The notes: a model not told the origin generated them from the sequence alone. A stretch of 64,000 nt of DNA from Trichopria drosophilae (GCA_030407085.1 CM059587.1:17891001-17955000); one strand, 5' to 3'. Positions 11,355 to 24,509 are shown, counted from the first letter of the stretch. Numbers and translations: made by a program.

Positions 11355-12014
11355 TTGAGGATTTCGAATTTTAATTGACATTTTACGTCTTCACTTGCGA
11401 TTTACATTGCGATCTGCTGGACAGTGGGTAGCTGTTTTAGCCGGACAATTTTCTCCGAGTATAAGCTACACAACAAGATGTGCAAAAAATCAACGGGATG
11501 ACAAGGTGCTTTCTGAATTTCGTGGAGAGAGCGTTTTTATTAAATTTCAATTGATGTAAGATTGAATTTGACACTACTCGAGATATGTTTTGTTTGAGCA
11601 TCAATGCATCAATCAAGTCAACGTGGATTCTATGCGTAGTCTCAAATAAACAATCTCGCTCGCGATAAGTTACCTTGTCTATCAATTTTAATCTCAGGAA
11701 GTTCCAAAATATTTATGCCAAGTACAGTTCCTAGTGCTCCTAATCTTTTCTAATGATAAGTATGTCTAAACATTTTACATTATTGTTAATTTCGATTTCT
11801 TGTGTAAAAGGAATTCTACACTGAGAGAAATTATTTTTTTTAACTCCGTGCGCGAAATAGAATCTCGTTTCACTCGGGCGACAAGCTTCACAATCGACGA
11901 AAATAAAATATTTCGCCCTTGTTGCTTAAAATACTATATTAATAGTAACTGTTAAGTTAAAATCGACAGGAAACTTTCAGGTGGAAATACCAGCACTTTC
12001 CTCCAATATTATTC
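11355..12014. other. AT-rich DNA, nothing recognised
   Basis: The 82-codon minus ORF at 11437-11685 has no recognised motif and ordinary random-ORF length. A short motif near 11820 (ACTGAGAGAAATT) has a similar copy near 22258. Confidence 0.4.
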
Positions 12015-12016
12015 TA

Positions 12017-12783
12017 CAGGGTCATCGAAAAGTATCGGACCCCTCTAATATCTTCAGTTAGAATGCACTTAGGAGAAAATGTCCAATAGCAAAGTTGTAT
12101 GGTTTCAAGCGGGGAGTAAGATGATGACCTTGACTTTGACCTTGACCATGTCCTTCAAGGTCATTTCAAGGTCAATCTTATTTTTTTAAATAGAACCCCC
12201 TACATTTTATTGCATATTCTTATAGCTTATCTCGAGAGCTTTCCAAAACACTATAATAAAATATTTTTTTATTAAGTACTTTTTGAGTTATAAAGGTTTG
12301 AAGTTAACAATTTTTTGACACAAAATGTAGAATATCTTGTAAAATATTATTTAGTTTTCAGTAATCATAACCTTAATACTTTTGTACGCGGAATAATGAG
12401 ACCAATTAATTGGTTTAAAGAAAATACATTAATCGGATCCCCCTAATATTTTCAGTAAGAATGCATTTTGGAATAGCAAAGTATTGTACGGCTTCAAGCA
12501 AAACCTTTATAACTCAAAAAGTACTTAATAAAAAAATATTTTATTATAGTGTTTTGGAAAGCTCTCGAGATAAGCTATAAGAATATGCAATAAAATGTAG
12601 GGGGTTCTATTTAAAAAAATAAGATTGACCTTGAAATGACCTTGAAGGACATGGTCAAGGTCAAAGTCAAGGTCATCATCTTACTCCCCGCTTGAAACCA
12701 TACAACTTTGCTATTGGACATTTTCTCCTAAGTGCATTCTAACTGAAGATATTAGGTGGGTCCGATACTTTTCGATGACCCTG
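12017..12783. mobile_element. palindromic MITE with CAGGGT ends and TA duplication
   Basis: Inverted arms of roughly 290 bp begin CAGGGTCATCGAAAAGTAT and are flanked by TA on both sides, as for Tc1/mariner-type elements. No transposase. Each arm holds four exact TCAAGGTCA or TGACCTTGA nine-mers (left arm 12125-12133, 12137-12145, 12155-12163, 12166-12174). A partial extra repeat of the terminal part lies near 12430-12480. Confidence 0.85.
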
Positions 12784-12785
12784 TA

Positions 12786-13223
12786 TATCTATCATTCATG
12801 GAGAGTTCGTTAACTGTTAATAAATCTTACCTTAAATTTTGTCGTTTCAACTGCGCATGTCGGCAATGCGTCGAAAAATTCTCAGAAGAACATCGAACGA
12901 CTGCGCGTGTGTATGTTTGTTTATCTTTGTTTGGGCGAAACTCTAAACGCGTAAATATACATGTTGCACGCGCGGAATGATCCCGACATTAATATTTAAA
13001 ATTCTTATATTAACTATTAACACAACAAATTTTACCAAATCTGAGATTACGGTAACTTCAGGAAAAGGATCCTTACCTTAAGATCGGAATCTAAATTCTG
13101 TTAGCTTTACTATGAAGCTATTACATTAATTGTAAACAAACATTTCTAAGAGTGTATTATGGAAACCTTTTTGCAAACTATTAAACTTATTTATTATTAA
13201 CTGTTCATTGTATTCAGAATATG
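12786..13223. other. no recognised feature
   Basis: Contains a 74-codon plus ORF (12756-12980) that starts inside the MITE and has no recognised motif. The rest is AT-rich. Confidence 0.4.
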
Positions 13224-14150
13224 CTAAAAGAGTATCGGCAATGATGTATGGACAATGAATTCCATGGACATATGGCAAACCACGGGAAACAATGCTGAAC
13301 CCATGGGCACACCGTACATTAATTGATAATATTGTCCATGGAATGCAAAAATGATGTTATCTATAATTAATTTTAGACCATTTTTAAATTGAGTCTGTGG
13401 TAAATTAGTGACTGGATCCTTTTCATGCCATTTTCTATTAATTGTTAATAAAATAATATCGACAGAAACGTTGGTTAATAATGAGACGACATCTAAGAAC
13501 ATAAATTTATGATTGACAGGTAATTTGCTGGATTTTATTGTTTGTCTCAATTACCAGCTATCCGAAATAAAGGAAGAGGTTTTACCTGTCACATTTTTTT
13601 AATATTGAAGTGTAGAATTTGGCCAAGTTATAAGTAGGAGAATTTATAGTATGGAGATAACCATGTTGCTACTTACCAACTTTGGCTGAAGCTTCAGGTT
13701 TGGTAGAATGATTGTCTATACGCCTGCTGATACAATAGCACGGTTAACTTGTTATTAAACACCCAAGACGGCATAAAATTTTGATGCGTTTCATCGAATC
13801 TGTTCTCATACAAAGTGCCAATGATTTTTTTTCAAAATCATTGTATCTTTTTTTTGTTATTAATTCCATTACTAATGCAAAACATGCGTTTAAAAGAAAT
13901 CGTAACGTTTGTTTGCCGACATAGTACAACATTGTATCCACGCATTTGTTTCACTGTGATTTCGGATTGGAAATGTAAACTGACAGACTTCTGCAATATT
14001 ATGACGTGTTAATAATTTCACTTTTTTCAAACGTTGATATATTTCAAAAGAACAAAATCCCAAATGTTACATTGTACAATTTTTTGTTCTCGAAATATGT
14101 AAACCTTTAGACAGAATCTCATAGAACAAAGAAGCTTCTAATTCGGCAAG
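13224..14150 (-). pseudogene. Penelope-like element reverse transcriptase, decayed
   Basis: Minus ORF 13224-13550 shows the Penelope RT pattern: FLDVVSLLTNVSVDIIL (motif A, usually FDVVSLFTNxP), then LIIDNIIFAFHGQYY, then YGVPMGSALFPVV (motif B, usually GTPMGSPLSP). Further upstream in minus sense, NSPTYNLAKFYTSILK is visible near 13620. The frame near 13744-13941 (KKRYNDFEKKSLAL) may be the N-terminal part. Several frame breaks are present. A sequence resembling 13900-14150 recurs at about 36600 and 47760. Confidence 0.75.
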
Positions 14151-14202
14151 GAATATATTAGAAGTTTTGCAGAAATTTTCAGAGAAAAATTGTCAAAATA
14201 TA

Positions 14203-14290
14203 TTAATAATAATAATAATAATAAATGGTCTTTATTGGCCAACAAAATAACAATAAAGAGCAATGCCAAAAGGCGAGCTACTACATAACC
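14203..14290 (-). mobile_element. LINE 3'-end fragment with (ATT)n tail
   Basis: In minus sense the sequence ends with a conceptual PFGIALYCYFVGQ, a stop, then GGCCAATAAAGACC and an ATT-repeat tail. This is typical of 3' ends of simple-repeat-tailed LINEs. The body upstream (14291-14465) is not recognisable as RT. Confidence 0.45.
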
Positions 14291-14465
14291 TTTTTATGTC
14301 CAAAATGAGAAAAGTCAGCTCAGTTTCTGCAGTAGAAAGAATTTTTTTTTTTAATTTTAAAAAATACTTTTCCACGATTTTCAAGTGTGCTCTATCGATT
14401 CCCGCCGAGAAAATGACCAAAAAACGATTATTCTCCAAAAATTTTGCAAAATAAAAAAAATGCAA

Positions 14466-15499
14466 TGTTTTTTAGGTATTTTTTTTTTTATTTTTCACGA
14501 TTTTCTCTATCGAAACGGATTATAATAAATGAAATGCACATATAATAAGTGATCCCGATTATTGAACATAAATAATATGCTAATAGAATATTTTTTAGAA
14601 ATATTGCCGATTCAAAATGGCTGCGGAACGAAGAGATTTTTTCAAAATTATTAATTCCTTGAAATAGGGATCATTATAATTTTGAGTTGATAAATCACAT
14701 ACGTTCATTGACTTAATTGCCAATTCAGAGCTATTAATAAAATACTCAAATATGTACAATGCAAATTGAATTACACAGATCGACACTACGTGTTGTAACC
14801 TGAAACCCGCGAATTACGAATTACCTATCGTTGAACTTGAAAAGCATTCTCAAGGTCAAATCAAGATAAAGATTGTTTTTTCTTTTAATGGACACACATA
14901 CTTTTCATTTCATATTCGGATTCCCCGAGAAAAAATACATATCTTTCGTACGAAATATTTTTTTCGAAAATGTCTTCATTTCTCGATAGAGGACACTTTT
15001 ACGCTTTGACGTGATGAAGATAAGACCCCTCACAGTCCAAATACTCACCGTTCAGCCAGTTAAGGCAAGACTCCTCAAAGTCCAACCACTCACAGTATAA
15101 CATTTGAATCTTTATTATTCATGAAATTAAATTGTTATATATGTTTAATTCTTTCTCTTCTTACATTTACTTTTAATTTATTTGATTTGAACCGTTAATT
15201 TCAACGAAACTGGATAATGTGCTTTAATATTTGTTATTGAAGTTTAGAATGGTTTTATTATATTTACATGAAATCCATAAACTATTTTGACAACATTTAA
15301 AGAACATGTCATTATCGGGGTATATTTGTACAAATCTTATATTTGTGATGAATTGAAAAGCTCGCTATTCTGTACATATAAGAACTGTCAGATCTTATTT
15401 TATGACACGTTACAGACTATTTAATTGTATACTTAATTACGAGCTGTACGTATGGAACTATACAAAATCAGAATGAAGGTTATGTAAAATAGGAAGATT
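14466..15499. other. AT-rich DNA, nothing recognised
   Basis: No convincing ORF or repeat; two short similar phrases (CCCCTCACAGTCC and ACTCCTCAAAGTCC) lie near 15030-15080. Confidence 0.4.
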
Positions 15500-17130
15500 A
15501 ACCTTAAATTTCAGTTAGAGTCAACCTGCGAATACACTCAAAAATAAAGAAGATTGGTGGAAGCTCGAAAGAAAAAAAATTAAATGTTTTAGAGTCAATT
15601 ATTTATTTGTGAATTTCTTCTCAGATATACATGCGATACTGAAAGCATTATTGTAACTAAAGTTTATTATAAAACAATGACACAAAATACACAAAACGAA
15701 GAAAATTCTTGTCCAAAAACCGGAAACGGAGAATCCCTCTAAATAAGTGAAGGAATTTTGCAATATATCACACCAATTCCAAAAATTGTCTTATTATACA
15801 TATAATACAACTACTGATCAGGCTTCCAGTGATTTTACTAACCAGTCAATACTACTTTTCTCGAATTCCCCATCTAGGTTATTCGCCTGCTCCATCTGTA
15901 TTATAACGAAAAAGTCTTCCGTAGCTACTGTTGAGGTGAGGTTAATTTCATAGTATCGAAGGGCCCCGTAGGTCAATCTAGAATATAGCGCTATCCTGAG
16001 GCTCTCAGGTATTACTGAACGCACCTCCTAACAGTCTGTGGCCAGGATCTTCTCTTTTTTGGAGACACACGATAAACGCCTTGCTGATCCATTTTCCTAC
16101 AATTCGTAGAATATTTTTATCTGACTTTTTGTTTGTTCTAAGGCAATCCATTAACAGTTTGAGCATGGACATTTCCCGTCGTTATAAGAAGTAACTGAGG
16201 ACTCCGTCAGATTTTCAATTATAATTGACGTAGTTTACCGACGTTGGTTACTTTCCTTTCGACGTTCGTTAATTCTCGTCAAAATAATCGACTAAATTTG
16301 AACAACATTTGGAGGATCGTTATTTGTTTGCACCTTCTAAATTTTTACACCTGACGACCACAGTTAATGCATGAGAAAACTATAATGTACCAAATTTTGA
16401 CTAAACCGTAGGTTTAAGTTTTCGAAACTTCAAGTAAAATGAATGCTTTAATAACCGTTTGATTTCATCCTAGTAGTTTCATTTATTTTAAACGACTTTG
16501 AAGGAAATTATTTGCAAGACTGATAAATCTGGCTATTGCGCTGAAAGACTCTAGCTGCCATCTCTGGCATGTTACTAAGTTGTTCAAATCAACGACGTTT
16601 CCATAGAATTTTCCAGGGGAAAGTGACTTCTTGTGGTTGATGATAATGAAACGGTTCCCTCATAAACATTTCTGGAGGTTAGGCGGTTAATAATCAATCC
16701 TTCTCCATCATCTTATTGTAACCTATGCAGGCGTTTACATTATTTTGATCACCGTCCCGTGGTTATGATCAGTCTCCTCCACATTAATGGACTAAAAACC
16801 CACTTGTCCTACTTTTTGCTTGACTCTGAAAGTAATGATTTATTAGAAATAAATAAGACTTGTTTCGAAAACTTTCACCCTTAAATCTTTAAATAATACA
16901 ATTTACTGACCTCCACCAGAGACATTACCGTCGGTTTGCTCCACGGAGTTAGCATTTGTGCATTGCTCCTGAGGCAGCTGCACTGTTTGTTGCCTCCTAA
17001 TGTTGACACAGCGCAACTGAAGCAGTATCAATGGTGCCTCATATTCCGGGGTATGTTCCTGCCAAATGCCTCATTATTGTTTTCATCCCGTCCATAATTT
17101 AATGAAGATAGAGACATGGCCATCAAGCTA
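15500..17130 (-). pseudogene. small-peptide gene copy with frameshift and conserved 3' exon
   Basis: Minus-strand ATG at 17117 (an earlier one at 17123) reads MSLSSLNYGRDENNNEAF. A 2-base insertion then shifts the frame, after which EYEAPLILLQLRCVNIRRQQ and TVQLPQEQ follow to about 16910. A donor-like GGAG|GTCAGT lies near 16912. The conserved acceptor TCATTACTTTCAG near 16825 and downstream sequence to 15500 match the 3' exon of the copy at 45160-45505. About 0.9 kb here (15.8-16.7 kb) is absent from that copy. The coding part is broken, so it is probably non-functional unless splicing bypasses the shift. Confidence 0.55.
15818..16024 (-). CDS. unrecognised 68-codon ORF
   Basis: Product MRSVIPESLRIALYSRLTYG onward, ending KSSIDWLVKSLEA. 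Composition looks more protein-like than its neighbours, with no low complexity. It lies between parts of the small-peptide copy and is missing from the homologous block at 45 kb, so it arrived by insertion or was lost there. No domain recognised. Confidence 0.25.
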   Translation of the reverse strand: MRSVIPESLRIALYSRLTYGALRYYEINLTSTVATEDFFVIIQMEQANNLDGEFEKSSIDWLVKSLEA

Positions 17131-17337
17131 ATTATCCTACCAAAATGTATATAATAAATTTAATTGTTGTTTCTAACTTACAGTGATAATAATTTTCTAT
17201 TATGGCTATTTCATACTCAATCACAAATGTTAAATAGAATTACTCATTGCATTTTACATATTTCACGAATCATCGTTAAAACCACTATCAGCACTATATG
17301 AATATTAATGTATTACCTCACTGGAACGGACGGTAGA

Positions 17338-17556
17338 GTCCTGGTATATTTACCCACTCGGCTTCTCGCCTTCCCCTTCCGTCTCGTTACATTTATCAAA
17401 AGAAGGGAAGCGCCGCTTCTCTCACTCCCCTTAGTCGCATTATGTTCGTGACGTCACAATAGGCTTTTTCTGAGGGCCCCAATCCGCAAGGTGGGGGAAA
17501 GAGAGAGCAACGTTAGGTAAATATAACGAAACAGAACCGGGCAAATATACTGGGAC
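17338..17556. mobile_element. MITE-like fragment with inverted ends
   Basis: The left end GTCCTGGTATATTTACCC is matched in inverted form by the right end GGGCAAATATACTGGGAC. The interior is GC-richer than its flanks. No clear target duplication. Confidence 0.45.
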
Positions 17557-17920
17557 GTAAATATACCGAGAAGGAATTATCCCGGGTCTCTATTGTATAT
17601 GGTAATGGATATTAACATACATTTTTTTATTAGCTCGTGGTTGCGTAAAACTCAAATTTTTTGAAAGTGTTTGGAAAAAACACAGTTATCACTCTTATCA
17701 GACAGTTGTATTTCCGTCGAGTATTAGTAAATATTACGAAACTATTTTGATGAACAATATGCACTTATAATAAATTATTTTGAGTAATATAAAAAACAAT
17801 GAACGCTTAACCCTCCTGTGCACAAGGACGAGTATAAACGTTCAAACTATACATTGTTTCCATATGGGAACGTTTCCATAATATAATTGAGATATATATA
17901 TATATACATATATATATACA
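17557..17920. other. AT-rich DNA, nothing recognised
   Basis: Ends in a short TA-rich tract next to the following MITE. Confidence 0.4.
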
Positions 17921-18298
17921 TGGGTCATTCCACGTCCGATTTACAATTAAAATTTTAAATTCTATGGCATTTTTTTTTTACATTAATACACGTGATTTTT
18001 ATTTTATTATGATATCTAACATTTTCGAGTTATGATTTTTCAAAGTTTACGATGTTAAAAACGTATCATTTTCAAACTCCTGTAACTAAAATTCGTTGGA
18101 ATATATAGAAAAAATATTTGTTAAGATGGAAGATCTGAAAATGTTACGTTTTTATAAAATCATGAAAAATCATAACTCGAAAATTTTAGATATAATAAAA
18201 AAAGAAACAAGTGTATTTTACTTGTTTCTATACAATATGAAAAAAAATATGCCGCAGAATTTAAAATTTTGATTGTAAATCTGACGTCGAATGGCCCA
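17921..18298. mobile_element. palindromic MITE, 378 bp
   Basis: Termini TGGGTCATTCCACGTC and, inverted, GACGTCGAATGGCCCA. The arms stay complementary almost to the centre (ATAACTCGAAAATTTTAGAT against ATCTAACATTTTCGAGTTAT). It sits in TA-rich sequence, so the duplication is not resolvable. Confidence 0.8.
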
Positions 18299-18429
18299 TA
18301 TATAATATGTTTATTATTTATATATTAATAGATTTAAACAAATGAAATTTGGGTGATGATAAAGTCTTAGTCATGAAAGCTTCACATCAGACTTTTACCC
18401 CTAATTACAAGTAACAGTTTAACAGAAAT

Positions 18430-18760
18430 AAATGACGATGGTTTACCTGTAAAATCTTCTCAAATTGAAATATAAAATTTTGCCTATAGTTATAAGTAGG
18501 AGGATTTATAGCGTGGATACTGTTAATCTCAATGGAACATCGGGTTTATGGATTTTAGGCAAACCATAAACACATGGGATGACTCCACGGTAACATTTTA
18601 AATGTTTTCCCAATATGGTATTTATATATTTATGTTTCTCCAGTCGATTATTAATTCGTTGACATTTTTTGAAATCTTATCAGTGCATTCAAAATTAGAA
18701 GGTTTGTAAGTACTAGTATCATTTAACAAGCGATTTTATGTAAATAATCTTGTTTTGATC
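18430..18760 (-). pseudogene. Penelope-like element RT fragment
   Basis: Minus sense reads NERINNRLEKHKYINT, then GKHLKCYRGVIPCVYGLPKI and HKPDVPLRLTVS. YGLPKIHKPxxPLR is a hallmark of Penelope-like RT. Frame breaks follow (PPTYNY in a shifted frame near 18500). Together with 13.2-14.1 kb it shows an old Penelope family in this genome. Confidence 0.8.
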
Positions 18761-18866
18761 AACTGACTGGTATATTGCCTTTGACCGCTTTCGTAATGAT
18801 TAAATATCGTTTTCATTTTCAATAAAAAATCTTGTTAAAGTATGGTTAGTGTGTTTTGGAACATAG

Positions 18867-19073
18867 TAGAACCTCGGTACTTCTAAATTCGAGACTTCGT
18901 AGCTACAAAATTTACGGCACGTGGTACGCATATCGATAGCGGGGGAAATGCCTTGTCAAACTACGACACTGAAAATTGCACTAAAATTAAAACATTATAT
19001 ATTAAAACATGCACACAAAAATTAGAAGTGCCGAGTCACTCAGTCCCGTGAATTTAGAAGTACCAAGGTTCTA
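18867..19073. mobile_element. pogo/Tigger-like MITE, 207 bp
   Basis: Ends TAGAACCTCGGTACTTC and, inverted, GAAGTACCAAGGTTCTA. The AGAACCTCGG terminus is characteristic of pogo-type elements, with TA at both ends. No coding capacity. Confidence 0.7.
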
Positions 19074-22050
19074 CATTAGTATTATAATTTTTTTCTAAAA
19101 AAATGATTCATTTAAATTTTTTACTCAATCTTATCTGTTAATATTTTTGTTGTTTATTATGATTTCTTCTTTATTTAACACATTGGCTAATTTACTACCA
19201 ACGTCTTCTATGATAGTTATAAAGTTAGGGATAGGGAAATTTGTTAGTCATGTGGTCGCAGAGTATTTTTCACATAGTGGAATGATTTTAATGATTTCTG
19301 TTGGAATATTGGTAGTGGTGAGATTTTTAATCGATTTAGGAATTATGCTAGGTACGATAATTTTATTTCGACTACGAATGTATTTATTGTTTATTTAATA
19401 ACCAAAGTAATGTATTACTTAATCTACTTGAATGGAATTTTAATAAGCGGTTAAATTTGAGATTTTAAGTATAAACAAACTGATTATGTGTAAAAAGCAT
19501 TGTAATATCATAATAAAAAATTTGATGTTCCTAAAGTGATTAATTTTTTCATTAACATCGAATATTTTAAAGTTTAATAATATTCTATGAGATTTATTTA
19601 AGAAAACATTGAATTTGTTTTTAATGTTATATCAGAAAAATGTTTTTTTAAAATTGGAAAAATATTGTGAATATTATTAGGAAGGATAGATTTAGGCATT
19701 GGAGTAAAAAATTCCTTGGTTTTGTTCATTTTGCCAATGTGTTGAAAATATATATCCATTCGTTTGAAAGGTAAACAGATCGTGACGTGACGTATATTTA
19801 TATTGTATGTAAACAAGGAAGCCTTGCGTTTTGAATCCCACAAAGACTATTTAAATTATATAATGAATACAATTTCTCGACCGTTTGTAAACAAATTTAC
19901 TTAAATATTGACATTCGATATACGGTCACTTTACTCTATAAATATTAAGAAATTAACAATGATAAGAGATGTTAATTTTTTATATAAAACTTCTTGAGGT
20001 AAGGATAATAAAAAATATATAATAAGGTAGTAAAATGTGTATATGAAAAACATGCGTGCGGTAATGTGTGTGTGTGCTTGCATATATACATTTATATCTT
20101 ATATAAGATATATGGGCAAATCCACGAAACTTTTAATATTTGACTTCATAAAAACAGAATCTAAATTTTTAATGTACACTATCCAAACTTTTCAGAACTT
20201 GGAACTTGTGATTTAATGGAAAATAATAGCACGTTTATTTACATTTTTCTTCCTCGGTAGCTTAATGAAAGAAAGAAAATGAGGGCACTAAGAAGTTTTC
20301 TGATTATTGTACAACGGTAAAATTGAAAGGGAATAAATTTCATTCAACGGCATATTTTTCAATAAATAACAAAAGGTAATAGTTTGTAAAAATAACACAT
20401 TAAACAAGTTACAGAACATACATAATATTTAACAAATAAGAAAACATCACGAAGACGCGATTTGAGCTTACTAGGAATATACAAAATATTTTTAAAAATT
20501 AATATCACTGTTTAAAAACTACAAGAATATTTCCATTGAAGCAATTTTTTAGACAATCTTTGAGTTGTAACGAACCAGGAGCATTGATTAAGAAATCAAC
20601 TGAAGTAAAGAAACAGAGTATACCAGGCTGAAAGGCCATTTTTAAAGGAGTTGCGTTTGTAATTTTTTAATTAAAACTCTTATAAAAACCTTTCCTGATG
20701 GGGCACACACTTTTATTTAGCGATTTTTACAGAATTTTGTGTTCAACCGGACCACCTTCGACATTTTAGTTAAAGAAAACTTCAAAAAGTTATTGTATAT
20801 ATAATCTTACGAGATGTATTTTCAAAAAAAGTATTCTCCATTTTTTAGGATTCTTTAAACTTATTCTTAGTTGCAGGTACACCCCAACATCGAGTGTTTT
20901 TTTGTTATTTGGACAGAAGTGAAGGTGCTAAAAGAATTCATGTTATTCTCCAATAACTAAAATTGATAATCTGTGCTATTTTGTGGATTGACTCCTTTCT
21001 GTACGTTTTAAAATGATATAAAATCGAATTTAAAGTGTGACGTTTCTCGATTTAAATATACTAATATACTATTGCGCTCTTGTATTGAATATTTTGCAGG
21101 AAACGTCTTAAACCACCCAGCCTTACGAAACTTAAAATTTTCGTAAACTTGCCAATATATGGAATCTATTACCATACGGATGCGTTGTGTGTACGTATTG
21201 CACTACCTTATAAAGAGAAAATAAAGATCTCAATATTAATTTAATGTTTATAATTAATTTCCTTGAATGACGAAAATTTGTCTGCCCGATTAGAGGCTTT
21301 GTAGGGTTTAACTCCATGCGCATCCAATTTTTCCTCTTTTTGTCCTTATTTTTTCAAAAATATGAAAACAAACCATCAGTTTCTTACTTTACCCATTTCC
21401 GGAAATCCGTCAGTAAAACAGTAGATTCTTTCTTTACCATTTTTAAATATTTTGAATTTTTTTAACGTAATTTAGAACACCTCTAATAGATAAAGATGAT
21501 GTCATTAGAAGAAATTACTTTGAAAAATTAAAATAACATTGCAACATTGATATCTTTATAATTTGTTAAGGCCAGTAAAGATATAATTTATAGATACACC
21601 GTATTTCACGGTAAATTAATTACAATCGAGCAATAAACCCTACATTTCGTATTGTATATAAACATATCTGAAAAGAAATGTAGATATAGTCTACATTACG
21701 TATATTTAAAATATGAAATATAAGTATATTTAATTATATGAAATATTTTTCGCTGTTGTTCATAGGTGAAGGTACAATTGAAAAAAAAAATGAAAAATTG
21801 TCAGGTGAGATGTAACGTCATAAAATAATTAAATTAATGTAGTATTTTGTTGAACTAATTTATTAATAATAAAACAGAAGAAACATAAACAATATAAATA
21901 TCAATTAAATCAAAAGCTTAGTTTGTTTTCATTTCAAAATAGCATGCAATAATACAGGGACAGGGTACACTTATGCTATAGTAAATAAATACTAGTTAAT
22001 TGGTGTCTACTACTCTGTAAAGACAACTTTCAAGTTATTAAAAATTTTCA
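19074..22050. other. AT-rich DNA without recognised genes
   Basis: The longest ORFs (19147-19398 hydrophobic; 19598-19843; 21132-21323) are short and unsupported. A short GT run lies near 20065. I see no long inverted or tandem repeat. Confidence 0.5.
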
Positions 22051-24180
22051 ATCTTTTTGGAGTGAAATATATTCACTCTTATATACAGAGCGTTCAATAT
22101 TAATGTAAATATGGTCATCATAAATCAGTATTACCGCATAAGAGTAGATTTTCGATAAACAAATCGTAATGACCAACACCAACAATGTTATTAGATGTTG
22201 AACAAACTATTCATATTAAAGATATTTATTACAGTACAATCATTAAAAATAACTACACTGAGAAAAATTTGTAATTTCAAATAAATAATCAATGTATTTG
22301 AATAGTCGCGAGTAAATATTTAGTGAACACTTCAATTAGTAATACATTTTACTAGTAAATAGTGAAAACCTACTATTTCTTTAGTAAATAATTCTAAAAT
22401 ATTACGAAATAATAGCTTACAAAAATATGTGTTACTACTAAATAGTAGAATCAACTGTTCGATTAGTAAAATTTTAATGACGAATTCCTAATAACCCACT
22501 TATCGTTTTAATTTTGCATGTTTTAGTAATTTAGAGTTGGAGAGTACTTTCTAAATTTCTTGGAGTGCAATTTTCACTCCAAACCTGAAGTGAATAAGAG
22601 GTTCACTCAAAAAAGGGAGAAAGACCCTCTAAAACAGCGACCTGAGTCACTCCAAATGCAAGAGTGAAAAAATTCACTCCAAAGGGAGCGATATATTGTT
22701 ACTGCGCATGACATTTATAAGCAGAGTTATCAAAATTGAAAGTGGCACCGATAGGTTAAGTGAAGCTCATAAATATAATTTTTAATGTGTTCATCCCATT
22801 GGAATACCTCTTGATTACCGAAATGATCAAAGGTTCAATTTCGTTCAATCGTTAGTATTAATATTATCTCATGATGAAACATATAGTTACATTCATTCGA
22901 AGAAAATCACCTCAGAAAATTAGCTTACCGATTTTGGAAAATAACTATAGATATTTCGTAGTATATTAGGCAATCAAAATCCTTAAATTGGAGGGAAAAT
23001 TTTGTACGACCAATTAAAAAAACTGCTCTAAAACTCCTAAAAACCAAGGATCAAAGACAGAAAAATGATTATTGCTGAGACATTGGAATTGTCAAAATCT
23101 CTAATTAAAGGCAAGAAACAGTTTTTTAGAAAGACACTACGGTGGCCGGTTTGCATTACATGCATCGTAATTGCAGCTATCGTGTGAGATTTAAAGCACA
23201 AATGCAGTTATCACTAATCCTGACGAGTATCATATACTATTTTTTCGAACATTCCATGGAAAGCTCTTGCCTCGAGTTAATAACATTTCTGCAATGTTCA
23301 TCTGTGGTGGAAATAAATAAACACAGCATATTTTCCCAATGTAAACAAATAACATGGCTCAGTTTAAGCATTAAGAGATCTTGAGAGAATATTACCGCAG
23401 TCAGTTTTGGAACTGAACTAATATTGAATTTGAGTCATTTAACAGTCGTTTAACAGACGAGGAGAGCCTTTTTAAAATAAAAAAATTGCAACATATAATT
23501 TTTAAATAGCAATGCTGAGAAGTAAGCATCTCCGACAGCGCCATCTCGTCGTCAGAGGACTGACAAGGTGTACGCGTGCGAGTCTTAACATCGTTATCTC
23601 GAAGGGGTCTTATGTTTGAGGCCTCTCTTTTATCGTAAAGAGATTGAGATCTACGTTTCGTCCAGAGCCACTAGGTGGCTATTGAATCCAAAATTGAGAT
23701 CGTGCCATATTTACTACATATGTAGACCGATAGTTTATACGATACAATGACAAAATAAGAGCTTTGACGATATTTAGTCTTGTCACAATTTTGTATTATT
23801 GTTGTATGATCCCTATTCTATTGAATGTAATAACATCCAATATATAACTACGCAAACGGTACAAAGGGACTCACGCAAAAATTATATACAAATTAATAAT
23901 AAAGCTATAAAAATAGAATCTAATTTTCAGAAATTTGCTTTTCATGGCCAAATTCTTACTCACCTTTTCTAAAGTTTTCCTTTTCATTTGCATTTGCTAC
24001 CATGACTCTTGATCTTATTGCACAATATCAATATATTTGTACAATATGAATTTCTTACTTGCATCTCTGAAGGTCAAGAAATAATCCTTTAGAATTTAAT
24101 AATTTTGTATAAACAATTAAACAATAGACTTCTATTCACATACGAATCGAAAAATGATAAACAAATTGATTAAGCTACTT
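22051..24180. other. AT-rich DNA with GAGTGAA/TTCACTC half-site cluster
   Basis: At 22555-22690 several TTCACTC or GAGTGAA motifs are packed in about 130 bp; a similar cluster lies at 53010-53160. A fragment at 22965-23135 (TATTAGGCAATCA, then CTGCTCTAAAACTCC) recurs at about 36200 and 49570, showing an old dispersed repeat. A fragment near 23395 (ATTACCGCAGTC) recurs near 25627. No gene recognised. Confidence 0.45.
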
Positions 24181-24332
24181 AGATGGCCAAATTCTTACTC
24201 ACCTTTTCATCAGCCTAATTTACGCCGCCCAATTCAAATTAGATAATTAGCCGATGATCAAATGGCTAAACTAACGTTTTAAGACGCATCCGTGGTGCGT
24301 TTTCCGGAGTTGTTCGGATTTGAGCATTGCTC

Positions 24333-24476
24333 CTAAGGCAGCTGCATTGCTTGTTGCCTCCTAACGCTGGCACTGCGCAACTGAAGCAGTATTAATGCTG
24401 CCTGGTATTCTGGGGTGTTCATGTCGATTTCATTATTATTTTCCTCCCGGTAGTAGTTGTCTGGGAAGGTTGACAT
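24333..24476 (-). CDS. small-peptide family member, 47 aa
   Basis: ATG at 24476 opposite strand gives MSTFPDNYYREENNNEIDMN, then TPEYQAALILLQLRSASVRR and QQAMQLP before a TAG at 24333-24335. The better-preserved copy has CAG-type Gln codons here and continues about ten residues, so this stop is probably a truncating change. A splice-acceptor-like CTTTACAG lies 15-25 bases upstream of the ATG, and a donor-like AAAAG|GTGAGT lies downstream near 24205, as in the 45-kb copy. Four further copies of the start of this exon follow upstream in tandem. Function unknown. Confidence 0.5.
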   Translation of the reverse strand: MSTFPDNYYREENNNEIDMNTPEYQAALILLQLRSASVRRQQAMQLP

Positions 24477-24509
24477 AATCGCAGAATTTCCTGTAAAGAT
24501 TTTTATAAT

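Noticed and set aside
19147..19398. Hydrophobic 83-codon ORF, possible membrane protein
   Set aside because: AT-rich DNA gives Ile/Leu/Phe-rich ORFs by chance; non-ATG start and no homologous copy.
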